Shown: positions 12,946 to 24,654 of the stretch, in pieces
Numbering within the stretch: position 1 is the stretch's first letter
Layout: the number at the start of each line of letters is the position of its first letter
NCBI RefSeq assembly: GCF_041146395.1
Contig: NC_090996.1
Coordinates: 30,156,738-30,220,737, forward strand
Source of the DNA: Eulemur rufifrons
Lineage: Eukaryota; Chordata; Mammalia; Primates; Lemuridae
DNA: 64,000 nt
Direction of reading: 5' to 3'
The notes under the pieces: model-generated
What the model was told of the DNA's origin: nothing
The model's database searches: none
Seen by the model: only the letters and a program-made list of their open reading frames with translations
Position numbers and translations under genes: made by a program

Positions 12946-13720
12946 AGAGGAGATAGAGCTTTGCAAATCTTTGAATCCAAAATGCCCTTCAGAGGCAGAG
13001 GCATCCCTGAACGGTGGACTTCCCCAAAAGAATGAGTCATGTGCTTACTGTCTGATTGCATCTTAATGGAAAGAAACAGGTTTGAGGAAATGTGCTGGGG
13101 GACACAGAGGAGGAAGGAGGCACCCAGGGCTGGGTCAGGGAAGGCCCCAGGCTGCTCCGAGGGCCGTGTGGGGGTGACAGCGAGGGGAGCAAGGATGCCT
13201 TGTCTCCTCTGCGACAGAGGAGCCAGCATCATCTGTGAAGGGACAGGCTGCAGGCCACTAGATGCAGCCAGGAATCTATCAACCAAAGAAGCATTAAGCA
13301 TCCAGGCTGCAAATAACAGCTACCTGCGTTTCCTAGTCATCTCTGTCTACCACAGCCCCGTCCTCGCGCCCTTTTACACAGCGAGTCGCGCTCTGCATGG
13401 CTGGGAGGTGAGCCCGGGAGGCAGATGCTGTTGGCGTCCCACCGAGGTCACTTTTACCGGGTGGGTCATCACGCGTCTCCCAGCTGCCGCGTGTGTTGGC
13501 TGATAACGGCTGCAGCTGCCTCGTGTAGGGAAAACTGCCCTTGGCGAAAGGAGGCTGCTTTGCCTAGGAGGTTACTCACACCTCCGCCTCCGGCAGCTGG
13601 TGGGCGATGGCTGGCTGGCACAGGGGTTCCAGAAGGCCGGGCCCTTTCCCTCTGTCTGGAACCAAGTCTGGGTGCAATTCATACTCCAGAGCCACCGTGC
13701 GGTCAGGCTGTGGACAGTCT
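12946..13720 (-). other. ABAT: ABAT intron 5, no feature recognised
   Basis: GC-moderate sequence with scattered CpG at 13360-13620. The 154-codon frame at 13039-13503 shows no family signature. Confidence 0.5.
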
Positions 13721-13724
13721 CTAG

Positions 13725-13865
13725 CTGACACTTCATCCTTTTTATCTTCTTCCCTCTGCCCTAGACTGTTTCCTTCCTCCCTTTTCTCCTGACGGCTCTC
13801 CCCAGTAAACAACTTTCACAAGACTCCCTGACTCAGGCTCTTTCCAGGAAACCCAGCCTAAGACA
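13725..13865 (+). mobile_element. LTR-like 3' end
   Basis: 'GACGGCTCTCCCCAGTAAAC', 'ACTCAGGCTCTTTCCAGG' and 'CCAGCCTAAGACA' resemble the 3' end of an old MaLR/ERVL LTR, including a degenerate poly(A) region. Confidence 0.5.
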
Positions 13866-13869
13866 TGTA

Positions 13870-14373
<504 letters not shown>

Positions 14374-14574
14374 TCAGGATTAAGCTTGATTGGTGAAGTA
14401 AACCATGTCCTGCCCATTCTGTGGACATGTGGGAGTGTCTGTGGGCACTGCCAACGTTACACTTCTTGCTCTGGGGTCATGACATGGGTGGTTTGTTTAT
14501 AATAGTCCATTAAGCTGTGATTTTGTAGTTCACAAACTTTTCTGTATATGTTTTATATGTCAGAACAGAAAAGG

Positions 14575-14760
14575 TTGAGATACAGATCTAAAGTAGATTC
14601 TGATAAGTTAAATTATATGGTCATTACCTGTGGGGTACAACAGACACTACTTGGGTGATGGATACACTGAAAGCCCAGATTCCACCACTGTACAATATAT
14701 ACATGTAACTGAATTCAACTTGTACACCCTGTACACCCTTGTAAACCTGTTTTTTTTTTT
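14575..14760 (+). mobile_element. L1 3' UTR end (L1MA-like)
   Basis: 'CTACTTGGGTGATGGATACAC', 'AAAGCCCAGATTCCACCAC' and 'GTACAATATATACATGTAAC' are typical of L1MA/PB 3' UTR ends. Confidence 0.7.
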
Positions 14761-14761
14761 A

Positions 14762-16060
14762 AATAATATATATAGTACGCCTTACAGCAACCACTAAGGA
14801 AACTAAAAATATGTAGTAATTATTAAAGAAATAAAAATGTTACACTGGAAAATATTCACCTAATGCAAAATAAAAACCAGTGAAAGAGAAACAAAAGACA
14901 CCCAAGACATACAGAGACCAAAAAGTAAAATGGCAGTGTGAACACAACCGTATCAATAATAACATGAACTGTGAATGGGTTCCAATCAAAAGTCAGAGAT
15001 TGTCTGACTGGATAAAAAGAACCAACTACGTGCTTGCTCAGCAGACGTACTTTGGATTCAAGAATATAAACAGGTTGAAAATAAAAAGATGGAAAATGGG
15101 CCGGACGCAGTGGCTCACACCTGTAATCCTAGCACTCTGGGAGGCTGAGCCGGGTGGATTGTTTGAGCTCAGGAGTTTGATACCAGCCTGAGCAAGAGCG
15201 AGACCCCCGTCTCTACTAAAAAAAATAGAAAAAAATTAGCTGGACAACTAAAAATGTATAGAAAAAGTTAGCCGAGTATGGTGGCGCATGCCTGTGGTCC
15301 CAACTACTTAGGAGGCTGAGGCAGAAAGATTGCTTAAGCCCAGGAGTTTAAGGTTGCTGTGAGCTAGGCTGATGCCATGGCACTCTAGCTGGGGCAACAG
15401 AGTGAGACCGTGTCTCAAAAAATAAATAAATAAAATGGTGTCTGATGCACACAGCAAGCATGAGAAAGCTGGAAGGGTTTATACTAGTATCAGACAAAAC
15501 AGACTATAAAATGAAACTACTAGAGATAAAAAGACATTATATAATGATAAAAGGGTCAGTTCAGAAGACAGGACAATTGTAAACATATTTGTACCTAACA
15601 ACAGAGCCCCAAACTATAGAAACAAAAAGGGACAGAGTTAAAGAGAGAAATAGCTGTGCAATAATAGTTGGAGACTTCAATACCTGGCATTCAATGATGG
15701 ATTGGAAACCTAGGCAGAAGATTAGCAAGGAAATAGAAGACTTGAACAACGCTCTAAAAGCAATCACATCTAACAAACATCCACACACTCATTCAACAGC
15801 AGCAGAATATACACTCTTCAAGTACACACGGAACATGCTCTAGGCTGGACCATATGCTAGGCCATCAAAAAAGGCTCAATTAATTTAACAGGATTGAAAT
15901 CACGCAAAAGGTGTTTGCTAACCACAATGGAATGAAGCCTGAAATCAATAACAGAAAGAAATTTTGAAGATTTAAAAAAATGTGAAAATTAAACAACACA
16001 TAAATCACCAATGGGTCAAAGAAAAAACTGCAAGGGAAATTAGAAAATGGGGTTTAGAAC
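14762..16060 (+). mobile_element. L1 fragment, start of ORF2 endonuclease region, split by an Alu
   Basis: Decayed L1 ORF2 reading QRLSDWIKR near 15000, then after the Alu IIVGDFNTWHS near 15660 and STAAEYTLFK near 15795, all in the apurinic endonuclease domain. Stops and frameshifts occur, so the piece is dead. It ends near 16060, before reverse transcriptase, and is therefore an internal fragment. Confidence 0.85.
15099..15431 (+). mobile_element. Alu (strepsirrhine dimer) inserted in L1
   Basis: Full dimer with A- and B-box in the left arm, the A-rich linker and the lemur-type right arm ('GCTGTGAGCTAGGCTGATGCC'). AAAATGG occurs at both borders, a likely short target-site duplication. The tail is (AAAT)n. 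Confidence 0.92.
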
Positions 16061-16167
16061 AAGAGTCAACTACATTTTTTTAAAGAGCCAGAACAGAGGA
16101 AGCATCTGTCCCTCAGCTAAATTGTAATAAAGGAACAACAGAAGGATGTTACCACACCGCCACTTAC

Positions 16168-16197
16168 CTGAATCATATTCAGCTGTTTCATTAACTC
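16168..16197 (-). CDS. ABAT: ABAT exon 4: 30-bp micro-exon
   Basis: Only ten codons, ELMKQLNMIQ, phase 0 at both ends, between CGCCGGCAG and GTAAGT. The peptide is the known ABAT segment between the N-terminal arm and NAEAVHFF; Met at position 8 replaces the Ile I recall in human. Skipping the exon would keep frame and delete ten residues. It is too short to be found by frame length, but both flanking exons are in register with it. Confidence 0.93.
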
Positions 16198-17183
16198 CTG
16201 CCGGCGAGAAGAATAAAAGCATTACAGCAAGTACACACTCTTGCCAAACAGCTTAAAATCATTCATGTATTCCCAAGGCTTGGCATTTTTTCTCTCTTGC
16301 CAATAAATTAATAGTTTATTGGTCAACAATATTGCACATATTTTAAAAATTACTTAATATAAACAGTTGACAGGAAACTATTCCATTACACAGCTAAATT
16401 GCCAGTACAACAGACTGGATATTTAGACACCTAGAACTTAATAATATAAAATATTTAGCAAAAAAATTAAGCTGAAGGCATTTATATCCCTAAAAAGATA
16501 GGTTCTCTTTTCTATTTAGAAAAATAAAAAGACTTTAACATCCATTAGGAATATAAAACACTGAAAATATTAATTTGCATATCACAGAACCATTTATAAT
16601 TACAATCCAATCACTCCATAAACCACTTGTAAAATTCTATGCAGACACTGGGAATTAGAAGCTAGTCGCTTTGATAATACAAAGATTTCAGCTCCAAAAA
16701 TAAGTCAATGTAAAATATGCTTTAGCAATTATATTTCCATATAAAACCACGGAATAATATTAATGACATGAATATTAAATGTTATTCCATAATTTTACTA
16801 TGGTTAAATTAAAATCCACCCCTACAATGGAAATTTGCTTGAAGAAAGTCTCCCCTTTTGTTAGCAAAACACTATCCAAAGTAACTATGAATACAATCAT
16901 TTACAATACTACAAAGATTTCTGGATTTATAAAATAGTTCCAATGACAAAACTGAGGTTTTTGTGGTTGTCTGTTATGCAGCATTATTGTGGCAACAGAT
17001 AACTGATACACTTGCTTTGTGAACCCTTCTTTGACTTCTTACAGCAGAATGGCCTAGTTTTTAACATATCGGATCTCTGGTAGTGAGCTCTCTGCAAGCA
17101 GCTAAGAATGCATGCTGTGTTCTCCTCTGCTAAGCCCCTTTATCTCTTTTCCAAAGCACACCACTCAGGGGTCCTCCACTCAC
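16198..17183 (-). other. ABAT: ABAT intron 3, AT-rich, no repeat recognised
   Basis: Nearly 1 kb of AT-rich, CpG-poor DNA directly upstream of the 30-bp micro-exon. No Alu, L1, L2 or MIR core seen, except a faint LTR-like 'GTTATGCAGCATTATTG' near 16973. Confidence 0.55.
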
Positions 17184-17281
17184 TTGAGATCTAGGCCCAG
17201 GCACTTCTGTCTTCATCAGAGGCCCATCGTAATCAAACTCAATATCCACTTTGGCTGCGGCTTGACTGATCTGTCTGGATC
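17184..17281 (-). CDS. ABAT: ABAT exon 3: end of presequence and mature N-terminus
   Basis: The 98-bp exon enters in phase 1 and ends in phase 0. Its translation reads [20 protein letters not shown] and ends in [13 protein letters not shown], matching the ABAT mature N-terminus. It is bounded by TTACTGCAG and GTGAGT. The mitochondrial processing site, near Ser-Gln, falls in this exon, so the presequence is split between exons 2 and 3. Confidence 0.95.
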
Positions 17282-17464
17282 CTGCAGTAAACAGAGACGG
17301 TGAGAACCCCTGGTGATGGCAGATATGAGGATTCTGCCCTAACAGATGCCCACTGTCCCTAATAGGGGTGGTGCCAGGACCTCAACCCCATCCCAGCCAG
17401 ACCACCCGAAAACACTGGTCTGGACAGACCTGGGCACTACAAGGACACTGCAGATTTAAAAAAT

Positions 17465-17905
17465 AGGAAAACCCAGTGTCAGTGAAGTTATAGGCAAACA
17501 GGCACACTCCTGTTTTATTGGTGTGAGTATAAGCTGATGCCAACCTCCTAGTCCTTTCTACTGAGCAATTTTGTTATTTAGGATTCTTCCTAAGAAAATA
17601 ATGAGAACCGTGTACAAAGATGTAGGTAAAAAATATTCATTATAGAAGTGTCTATGTAAGAGCAAAGAGCAAACAACCTAAATGCCTAACACTGGAGGGT
17701 TGCTAAGTAGAATATGACACGGTCAACCATCTCATGGAATATTATACAACCATTGTTTTGAGATCAAAATTTTGAATACTTATGGACATGGGAAGATGCC
17801 CATGGTGTTATCATGTGAAAGATCAGATTGTAGAAATTATTTAAATGTGTAAAAAGTTAATCTATATGCCAATGTATACAAAGACCTGAGTTTCACAATG
17901 TGAGC
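17465..17905 (+). mobile_element. old L1 3' fragment
   Basis: 'AACCTAAATGCCTAACACTGG', 'GGTTGCTAAGTAGAATATGAC' and 'CATGGAATATTATACAACC' follow the L1ME 3' region. Confidence 0.7.
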
Positions 17906-17964
17906 CACTGCACACAGCCGATTTTCTTGGATCTGTTATATCAAGTCACCCGAGCGGATGTCCA

Positions 17965-18175
17965 GTGTGCATTGAGCATTTAGGGTGAACATACCAGGAA
18001 TTATCCTGAGCGATTTATATGGCTTACCTCATTTAAATCTTATAGCCCCCATGCGGTAAATTGTATCATTCTCTTATTACAGAAGAAGACAATGAGGCTC
18101 AGAGAGGTTAATTAATTTGCCCAAGATCACACAGCTAGCAAGTGGTTAAACTAGAAATTTGCCCACCCAACTCTT
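17965..18175 (-). repeat. MIR (antisense)
   Basis: 'CTCATTTAAATCTTATAGCC', 'AATGAGGCTCAGAGAGG' and 'GCCCAAGATCACACAGCTAGC' cover most of the MIR. Confidence 0.88.
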
Positions 18176-18639
18176 CCCTAGATCCTGTGAATGTGCCTGA
18201 TGCTATCTTTGATCTCATCTAGTGCTGGCCTTTGAAAGGAACGTTTGCAGCAAAACAACATGATTCCCCCAAAGGCAAATTATTATCAAAAGAACAGAGA
18301 TGCAGGGGAAAAAAAGATGGAATGATCTAGCATTTTCATTCAAGAATAAAATAGCACACCCAGAAGGCCAGGGTGTGTCATTGACACAGAAGACTGGACA
18401 CAGTGGGTAAACCATCATGGTCATGACCTTCATGGCCACACCAATCCAGAGTCTATTTTTAACTCCAAACTATAAAGCAGAGAGCAAACATTTTTAATGT
18501 CCCCTTGATATTTACACCGTTCCCAAACAGCAAAGATTCCTTAGGTGAGCCTGGCTGAAGTCAACATAAAGCCCAACTGGAGTTGTCTGCCCTGCTTTTC
18601 TGTAAAAGAAAAAAATCTGATCTGCCCCTGTGACTGTCC
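18176..18639 (-). other. ABAT: ABAT intron 2, no feature recognised
   Basis: Unique-looking sequence. Confidence 0.5.
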
Positions 18640-18880
18640 TTCCCACTTATGTTTGATAACATGCTCATTGAGGAAGAGACCAATAAGCAACATGGAAAAA
18701 AAAAAAAACCACTTTCAATTTTCTATCCAGAGATAACCATTTTGATGTCTCGTCTCCCAGTCTCTTACTTTATTTACCAACATAAGATTATAATTGGGGG
18801 GTGCATGAAAGATGCCGTTGGGAACATTATCTCTGGCCATTGTCTGTCATGTTTAATGGCTTCATAGTGACTCGATGGGT
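18640..18880 (-). mobile_element. probable old L1 fragment (antisense)
   Basis: 'CATGTTTAATGGCTTCATAGTG' type sequence followed by 'GGTGGATGTACC' resembles reverse L1M 3' sequence; diverged. Confidence 0.45.
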
Positions 18881-18884
18881 GGAT

Positions 18885-19290
18885 GTACCCAGGGATGTGG
18901 GCATGGTAGCACTGTGTGCCTTCTGTGTTGGGCACCTGCTCTTGCTCTGAAGAAGCAGTTGCCACTTGTGAGCTGCCCTGCGAAGGGGTCCACACATCAA
19001 GGAACTGAGAGTAGCCCCTGGCCAACAGCCCCTAAGGAACTGAATCCAGCTACAGCCACGTGAGTGACCTTGGAAGTGGGTCCTCCAATCCACAAGTTGA
19101 GCCTTCAGATGAGACCGTAGCCCCAGCTAACAGCTCAACTGCACCCTCGTGACTAGACCTGGAGCCAGAGAACCCAGCTAAGCCATCCCTGGTTTCCTGA
19201 TCCCAGAAACTGAGAGATAACAAATGTATTATCCTTAAGCTGCTGCATTTGGGGGCATTTGTTATGCAGCAACAGATAACCAATACAATG
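18885..19290 (+). mobile_element. LTR remnant, MaLR (MLT1-type) 3' end
   Basis: 'CCTTCAGATGAGACCGTAGCC', 'GAACCCAGCTAAGCC', 'GAAACTGAGAGATAACAAATG' and 'GCAGCAACAGATAACCAATAC' are in the order of an MLT1-type LTR. Solitary, no internal region. Confidence 0.65.
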
Positions 19291-19465
19291 GCACAGGTCC
19301 TGGAGCCAGGCTGGCCTCACCCAATGCCTGGCTCAGCCAGTGGTCGGCTCTGTTACTATGGAAAGTTTCTTAATTTCTCTGGGTCTCAGTTTTCTTTACC
19401 TTATGGTACAGAAGGTGTTGAGGACTAAATGGGTTAAAAATAAGCATTTAACCATCATTTCTGTT
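19291..19465 (+). repeat. MIR fragment
   Basis: 'GTCCTGGAGCCAGGCTGGCC', 'CTGGGTCTCAGTTTTC' and 'GAGGACTAAATGGGTT' fit MIR. Confidence 0.7.
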
Positions 19466-19635
19466 GCTACTTATACTCGATATGCCAAATTGATTAAGCC
19501 AAAAGAAAAGAAAAAAAAAATCACCGTATGGTTGTCTAAATCTGGCCACAAGTGTGCCAAAAAAGATCAAACTCCAGCCAAGAAAATAGAGAGGAAAGGA
19601 ACTCTGTGATTTAGCCATTTCCTTTTCTTTCTTTC

Positions 19636-19652
19636 TTTTTTTTTTTTTTTTT
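19636..19652. repeat. poly(T) tract
   Basis: Seventeen T in a row after a CTTT-rich lead. Confidence 0.9.
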
Positions 19653-19704
19653 GCATCATGCTTCTATTTCCATGCTTGCAAAATGTGAGTTAGGATATTT
19701 CCCA

Positions 19705-19895
19705 CCTTCGTAAAACATAAACAAAGTGCTTTCACTTCCGATGCAAGTAATTTGTGAAATAGGAAGGATACTATTATCTTCACTTTTCTGTCAAGAAAAC
19801 TGAGGCTGGAGACATTGTCTCTTGGAGGGGCTCACATGGCCAACAGGAGGTGAAGCCAGTAGCCTAACTGTATGAGTCTTAATCTACTGCTCTTT
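19705..19895 (-). repeat. MIR fragment (antisense)
   Basis: 'ACTATTATCTTCACTTTTCTG', 'AAACTGAGGCTGGAGAC' and the following degenerate core fit a reverse MIR. Confidence 0.7.
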
Positions 19896-19914
19896 GCATG
19901 TTGTCTGTTGGGAG

Positions 19915-20085
19915 GGCTCAGATGTCCTTCACAATGACCTTCAAAGATGGTGCCAGGTGTGCCTCCAGGCTCGTGCTCTACAAGAGCCACGTCTCCTTCA
20001 CTGGTCCATCCTTGGCACCCAGCACAGCACTTGGCACGTGGCAGGTGCTCAACAGCATTCGCTAGGGAACGAACGCATCTTCCAT
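19915..20085 (+). mobile_element. L2 3' end
   Basis: 'GCACCCAGCACAGCACTTGGC', 'GTGGCAGGTGCTCAACAGC' and 'AGGGAACGAACG' correspond to the L2 3' end. Confidence 0.65.
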
Positions 20086-20369
20086 GCCAAGGGCTCTCTC
20101 CGACTTGGAACTCACCATTCTTGCATCTTTCCAATTCTGGTTTATTTTAACCTGATTACGAGTAAACACCGATATGCTTCTCTTATAAACAAAACAAAAA
20201 CAAAACCCCCAAAGCTGTTCCTGACTCCTCAACACTATCAAGGTCAAGAAGAATACGACTGAGAAACTGTCACAGACCAGAGACCAGGGAAACGTGACAA
20301 GTAAACACAATGAATCGCGGGACAGAAAAAGACATTAAGGGAAAACTAGTGAAATCTGAATAGAAGCCA

Positions 20370-20560
20370 GGAGTTTGGTTACTAGTACCAGTAAACCTGG
20401 GTCAGTTTCTTAGTTTTGACAAATGCATCCTGGTGACGGTGAGATGTTAACAATGGAGGAAAATTGGGGCGTGCATATGGGGTCTCTCTGTACTATCTTT
20501 GCAACTTCTCACTAAATCTAAAATTATTCCAAAATAAAATGTTTATTTTAAAATAAAGCC
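20370..20560 (+). mobile_element. old L1 3' end
   Basis: 'GGTCTCTCTGTACTATCTTTGC', 'CTAAATCTAAAATTATTCC' and an A-rich end are the L1MC/MD terminus. Confidence 0.75.
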
Positions 20561-20884
20561 TGGGAGTGGGAAAATGCTCCTACTCTTTATCCCACCCAGG
20601 ACATAAACACCATAATTCAACATGCAAGACAAGGACATGGCTAGCAGTTTGTCTTCAGAAGGCAGACTTTTCCAAGAGTAAGGGGACACCACGGTGACAA
20701 GCTCGGGGTCTCTCAGAGAGCTGGGGACAGAGTGGCAGCTCATTGGTCTTTCTGAGCCTATTTCATGGTCAGGCCAGAGGCGGGACTGCTCATGTCTCTG
20801 CAGGAGGCCAATCTCGGGGTGTCTGTAGCGAGGCTTCTGTTACCCACTCTCTCTCCTAGAACCACATGGGGGGACATTGAGGGG

Positions 20885-21070
20885 GCCTCAGAACTCAGCA
20901 TTTGGAGCCAGACAGGCTTGCATTCAAGGGGCTGTGTGATCTTGGGCAGATAACTTTTGCTTCTCCGAGACTCAGTTTTCTCACCTGTAAAATGGTATTT
21001 ACTTGGGCCTCCCTTGTGGGACTAGGGCAGGGAAGTCTCCCTGAGGTCATGTGATCAGGGCTCACTTGGC
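20885..21070 (+). repeat. MIR fragment
   Basis: 'TGTGATCTTGGGCAGATAAC' and 'CTCACCTGTAAAATGG' are the MIR core. Confidence 0.8.
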
Positions 21071-21583
21071 TATGCTGCCTGAGAGGCACAGAACAATGAG
21101 CCCACCTGAGAGAGACCCCAGGAAGGAGCCAGTGGGTGGCCAGTAGGTGTGGGGTATGGAGGTGAGGGGCGGGGGGCATTACCTCCTGACAGTGTCCGTG
21201 AAGCACAGTTGGCCTTTAGGTCAATTACAGAGACTGTTGTTGGCAGTGACCCCAGCTGTGTGTTTTCTCCAACAGTTTCTGTGAGGATGGCCTGGGCCCT
21301 GCTGGCTGCAGGGGCCACCACCTACCCGCAGGCAGAGTGGCTCTGGGATGGATCAGCTCCCTTCCCTCTGCAGAGCTGTTCACCAAGGACAAGAGCACAT
21401 GGCAGAGATGGGCAATGGGATGGGGGTGACCATGGTGACAGTTTTATGGGGGACAGTGGCACAGCTCCAGAGGCACTGGTGGGCCGGTTCCTTTATCCCC
21501 AAGGACTCTTCCTGCCCAGGAATCCCCAGTCTGGATTGTGTCTCCCATCGGGACCTGTTCTTGCCAAGACCCCTGGGGCTTAC
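21071..21583 (-). other. ABAT: ABAT intron 2, GC-rich, no feature recognised
   Basis: The sequence just downstream of exon 2; frames on both strands are GC-driven. Confidence 0.5.
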
Positions 21584-21697
21584 CTGGCACCAGCAGGCGG
21601 GAGTTGTGCTGGAAGCTGCAGGCCAGCTGCCGGGCGAGCAGCATGGAGGCCATGACCCCTTCCTTCAGGCACTGAAGACCCCTCCCTCACTGCCGCC
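21584..21697 (-). CDS. ABAT: ABAT exon 2: 5' UTR end, start codon, mitochondrial presequence
   Basis: The acceptor (CTCTTTCAG) is at 21698 side and the donor GTAAGC follows 21584. The ATG is at 21653-21651 with G at -3 and +4, a good Kozak context; 44 bases of 5' UTR precede it and contain no upstream ATG. Coding bases 21653-21584 give 23 codons plus one base, beginning MASMLLARQLACSFQ. The stretch has Arg, Leu, Ser and Gln but no acidic residue, as expected of a cleaved mitochondrial targeting peptide (28 residues in the known enzyme). Confidence 0.95.
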
Positions 21698-22915
21698 CTG
21701 AAAGAGACCAGAAACACAGACTCAGGCCCACAAAGACCACTCTCCAGCTGGCCAAATGTCCCTCCCCCCACCATTTCCCCACCTAACAGAGAAGATTCTT
21801 TGACATCAAATCCTTGGCTTTTATGCTGAATATAAAAAGAATATATTCAACCAAAGAGTATATTGTAACAAACATATACGTTAAATCACATGCATTTTCG
21901 AGTAACCTTTACCACCCCCCAGATAGGACTGTCACACTCATTTAAATGGGAAAAACAGAGAAAGGGACAGAGTTGGTTTGGGATCCCCTGGAAGCGAGAA
22001 CAAGCCTGTGCTCTCTAGGATGGAAGGACTCAGACGGGAGGAACTTCACGGCAAACCTCATGGCAGCCACTCGATGTGGGAAGCCAAGGTGCTCTCTGCT
22101 CTGTTCTCCCATGGAATACAGTCACTAGGCTGTCCGGGGAATCCACAGCAGCCGGTGGGGTACCTGGTGGCCCACTCCAGGGGTGCAGAGCCCAGGCACC
22201 ACCAGGCATCCCTGTCTGCTCAGGACCGCGAGGTTCCAGGATGTGGGACTTTCCATTTTGAAACCAGGACAGTCCCAGGCAAATTGGGATGGCCACCTTC
22301 CACAAGCCCAGGGAGTCCGGATCCTCAGCTCCCATTTCGCATGTGTGTTCATCCTGTCAAGCCTCTTTTGCATCTTGCCCTCAAGTCCCTGGGCCCTGGC
22401 TCCTGCTGACTTTGTCTTGTGGGCCTGGAGCGCCCACCACCCAACATTTAGGATGTCATTGCCTTCATCCAGGGGCCAGATGATGGCAACTTAGACCAGA
22501 GCAGGTTAGGGACTTGCCCCCAAGCAGGGATACACCAGGACCCAAGCTTTATGTTCTAAAGCCCAAACTCAGGAGCCAGCTCCATCCGCAACACACATAT
22601 CTTTACTATCTATGATGGTGCACATGACAGACATCACTAGTCTATCACAACTCTTTTTTCCCCTCAGAGCCTGAAAGAGGCCATAAAATCTTTCAGCTCA
22701 CTGTTGTAGTCAATCCACATTGATTAGCACTGAAAAGTGATGTGATGTTTATTCCAACACCACAGAGAACCCAGAAGATTAGCTTCTTCCCTTAAGTTTG
22801 GTCTGGGTGCTCCTCCTGGTGTAGAGGCAATATGAGAAAGTCAGTGGAATGAGGGAGTTCTAGACCTGCCTTTCTGTAACATTAAGCAACAACCGCAGCA
22901 TCATCATCACCATCA
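21698..22915 (-). other. ABAT: ABAT intron 1 end, no feature recognised
   Basis: No repeat core seen. The 143-codon frame at 21978-22409 has no domain. Confidence 0.5.
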
Positions 22916-22919
22916 GTCC

Positions 22920-23290
22920 GTTCCTCTGGGCCAGGTGCATTATGCAACTTATCTCATTTAATCCTTGTAGGAAACCGAGGCAGGAACCATTACTATCACC
23001 CATGTTGCCTTGAGGAAACTGAGGCAGGCTACTAGAATGTTAGCCCTATAAGGAGAAGATACAAATCGTGGTCTCTTTCTCCATTCATCACCAGCATTTA
23101 CACACAGTGCCTCGTGCATGACAGGGGCACAATATTATCTACTGAGTGAATGAATGCAGCAGGTAGAGGTTGAGTGACAACCGTGGGGGCCACAGAGCCT
23201 GCAGCCCGCAGGGATTCAAACACAGGTCTGCACGATCAGAGTGTGTCCCGATCCACACACCCTTCTCTGCGCCTCTCTCTCCCCATCTTC
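22920..23290 (-). repeat. MIR (antisense) split by an L2 end
   Basis: 'CTTATCTCATTTAATCC' and 'GAGGAAACTGAGGCAGGC' at the left, and 'GGGATTCAAACACAGGTCTG' at the right, belong to one reverse MIR. The piece between, about 23040-23160, ends 'GAGTGAATGAATGCAG' like an L2 3' end. Confidence 0.65.
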
Positions 23291-23299
23291 AAAAGAAGA

Positions 23300-24300
23300 G
23301 GGCCAACTCCCTAATTCTCTTTTTAAGTAACCAGTTCAGTGCCTTTTAGTACATTTGCAATGTTGTGCGGCCACTACCCCTATCTAGTTCCAGAACTTTA
23401 ATCACAGGCAAAATAGTCATGATTCCATTCTGCCTTGCACAGAATTCGCTGTTGACACTGAACTGGAATATTTTTATATACATATCTTGCTGGGTTATTT
23501 TAAGAAATTATTCACATGATGGGTAAAGCAGCCTAGTACATTAAATTCTCCCATTTTCCCCTTCATCGTCCTCTGCCACTAAATTATGAGCTGCAGAAAG
23601 AGAGCAGTGTTTCATCCGACTTCGTTTCTCCTGAGAGAAATGATACCTTGCCTCTCCTGTAGCAGGCAACTAATTAACTTTTGTTGATTGAATTAGTGGG
23701 CGAGAGGGAGTGGGTGAATGACATTAGTTCTTCTGATTGTTTGAGATACATTGTGTTAAGAATTAATGTCTGACAGAGATTAGGTTTTGTTATAAGGTCA
23801 ATTTCAACTGCAGGCCACCAAAATGCCAGCACGCTATATATTCCACTGTGACATTTTGTAATTGAAAGCACGTGGGTGTGGCTCTCACTTTTCCAGAGTA
23901 TTCAAATGCTATTGTTTGAGTTCTCCTACTCGAGTTTTCAAAAACACATTGAATGGAAATTGAATTGTGTGACGTCTCAGTGTTCCCATTTGAAACAAAT
24001 GGTTTTATGGGAGAGACAGCAACTGCTCTCTCTATTTAGTTATCATGTTGCTAAATTAACAGGCTAGCATTGAGTTGAGTAGGTTGCAATAGATTAAAAA
24101 AAAATCCATTGAGTTATTAAGAAAAGAGTTTGGTTTCTCAGTTAATTTATAGTCATGGTTTCCGAGCCCAGTTTCTCAAAAAAATTTCTCCTGGTGAAAA
24201 GCGATACAATTTATTCTCTGAACTATGTCACTTTATTCATCAAGCCCAGTATCTACTACAGGGAGGTGTTTTGTTATTAGCTGAATTAATTGATGTGTTA
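23300..24300 (-). other. ABAT: ABAT intron 1, AT-rich stretch without recognisable repeats
   Basis: About 1 kb of AT-rich DNA with no Alu, L1, MIR or L2 core visible and no simple repeat. Contains tracts such as TTAATTAAC near 23670. Function unknown. Confidence 0.5.
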
Positions 24301-24309
24301 CAGTGAGTA

Positions 24310-24425
24310 AAGGTAGTGGCTTTGGGATCGGATAGTCCCAGGCAAGCCTGTGACTGAAGCCAAATACCATGACCTCTCTGAGCTTCCATGTCCTCATCTC
24401 TGGAAGGGGACATACACTGACCCGG
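24310..24425 (+). repeat. MIR fragment
   Basis: 'ACCTCTCTGAGCTTCCATG' and 'TCCTCATCTCTGGAAGGGG' fit MIR. Confidence 0.65.
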
Positions 24426-24654
24426 GCACTGGGGGAGCCCAGGGGGTGGGCTGAGAGCTACTTTTAACTGCCATAAGGGGTGGACAGTGGACCCTGCACA
24501 TGGTCACAGATCTGCATGATCCTCAAATCCGCTAGAAGTGCAGGTAAAACTTCCCAGAGATACAGAGAGAAAGAAGCCTGTGGGGGCGCCTCGCGCATCT
24601 TCCCAGTCTTTGCATCCTCCAAAAGGATCACACCCCTAGACTAGCCATCCCAGG

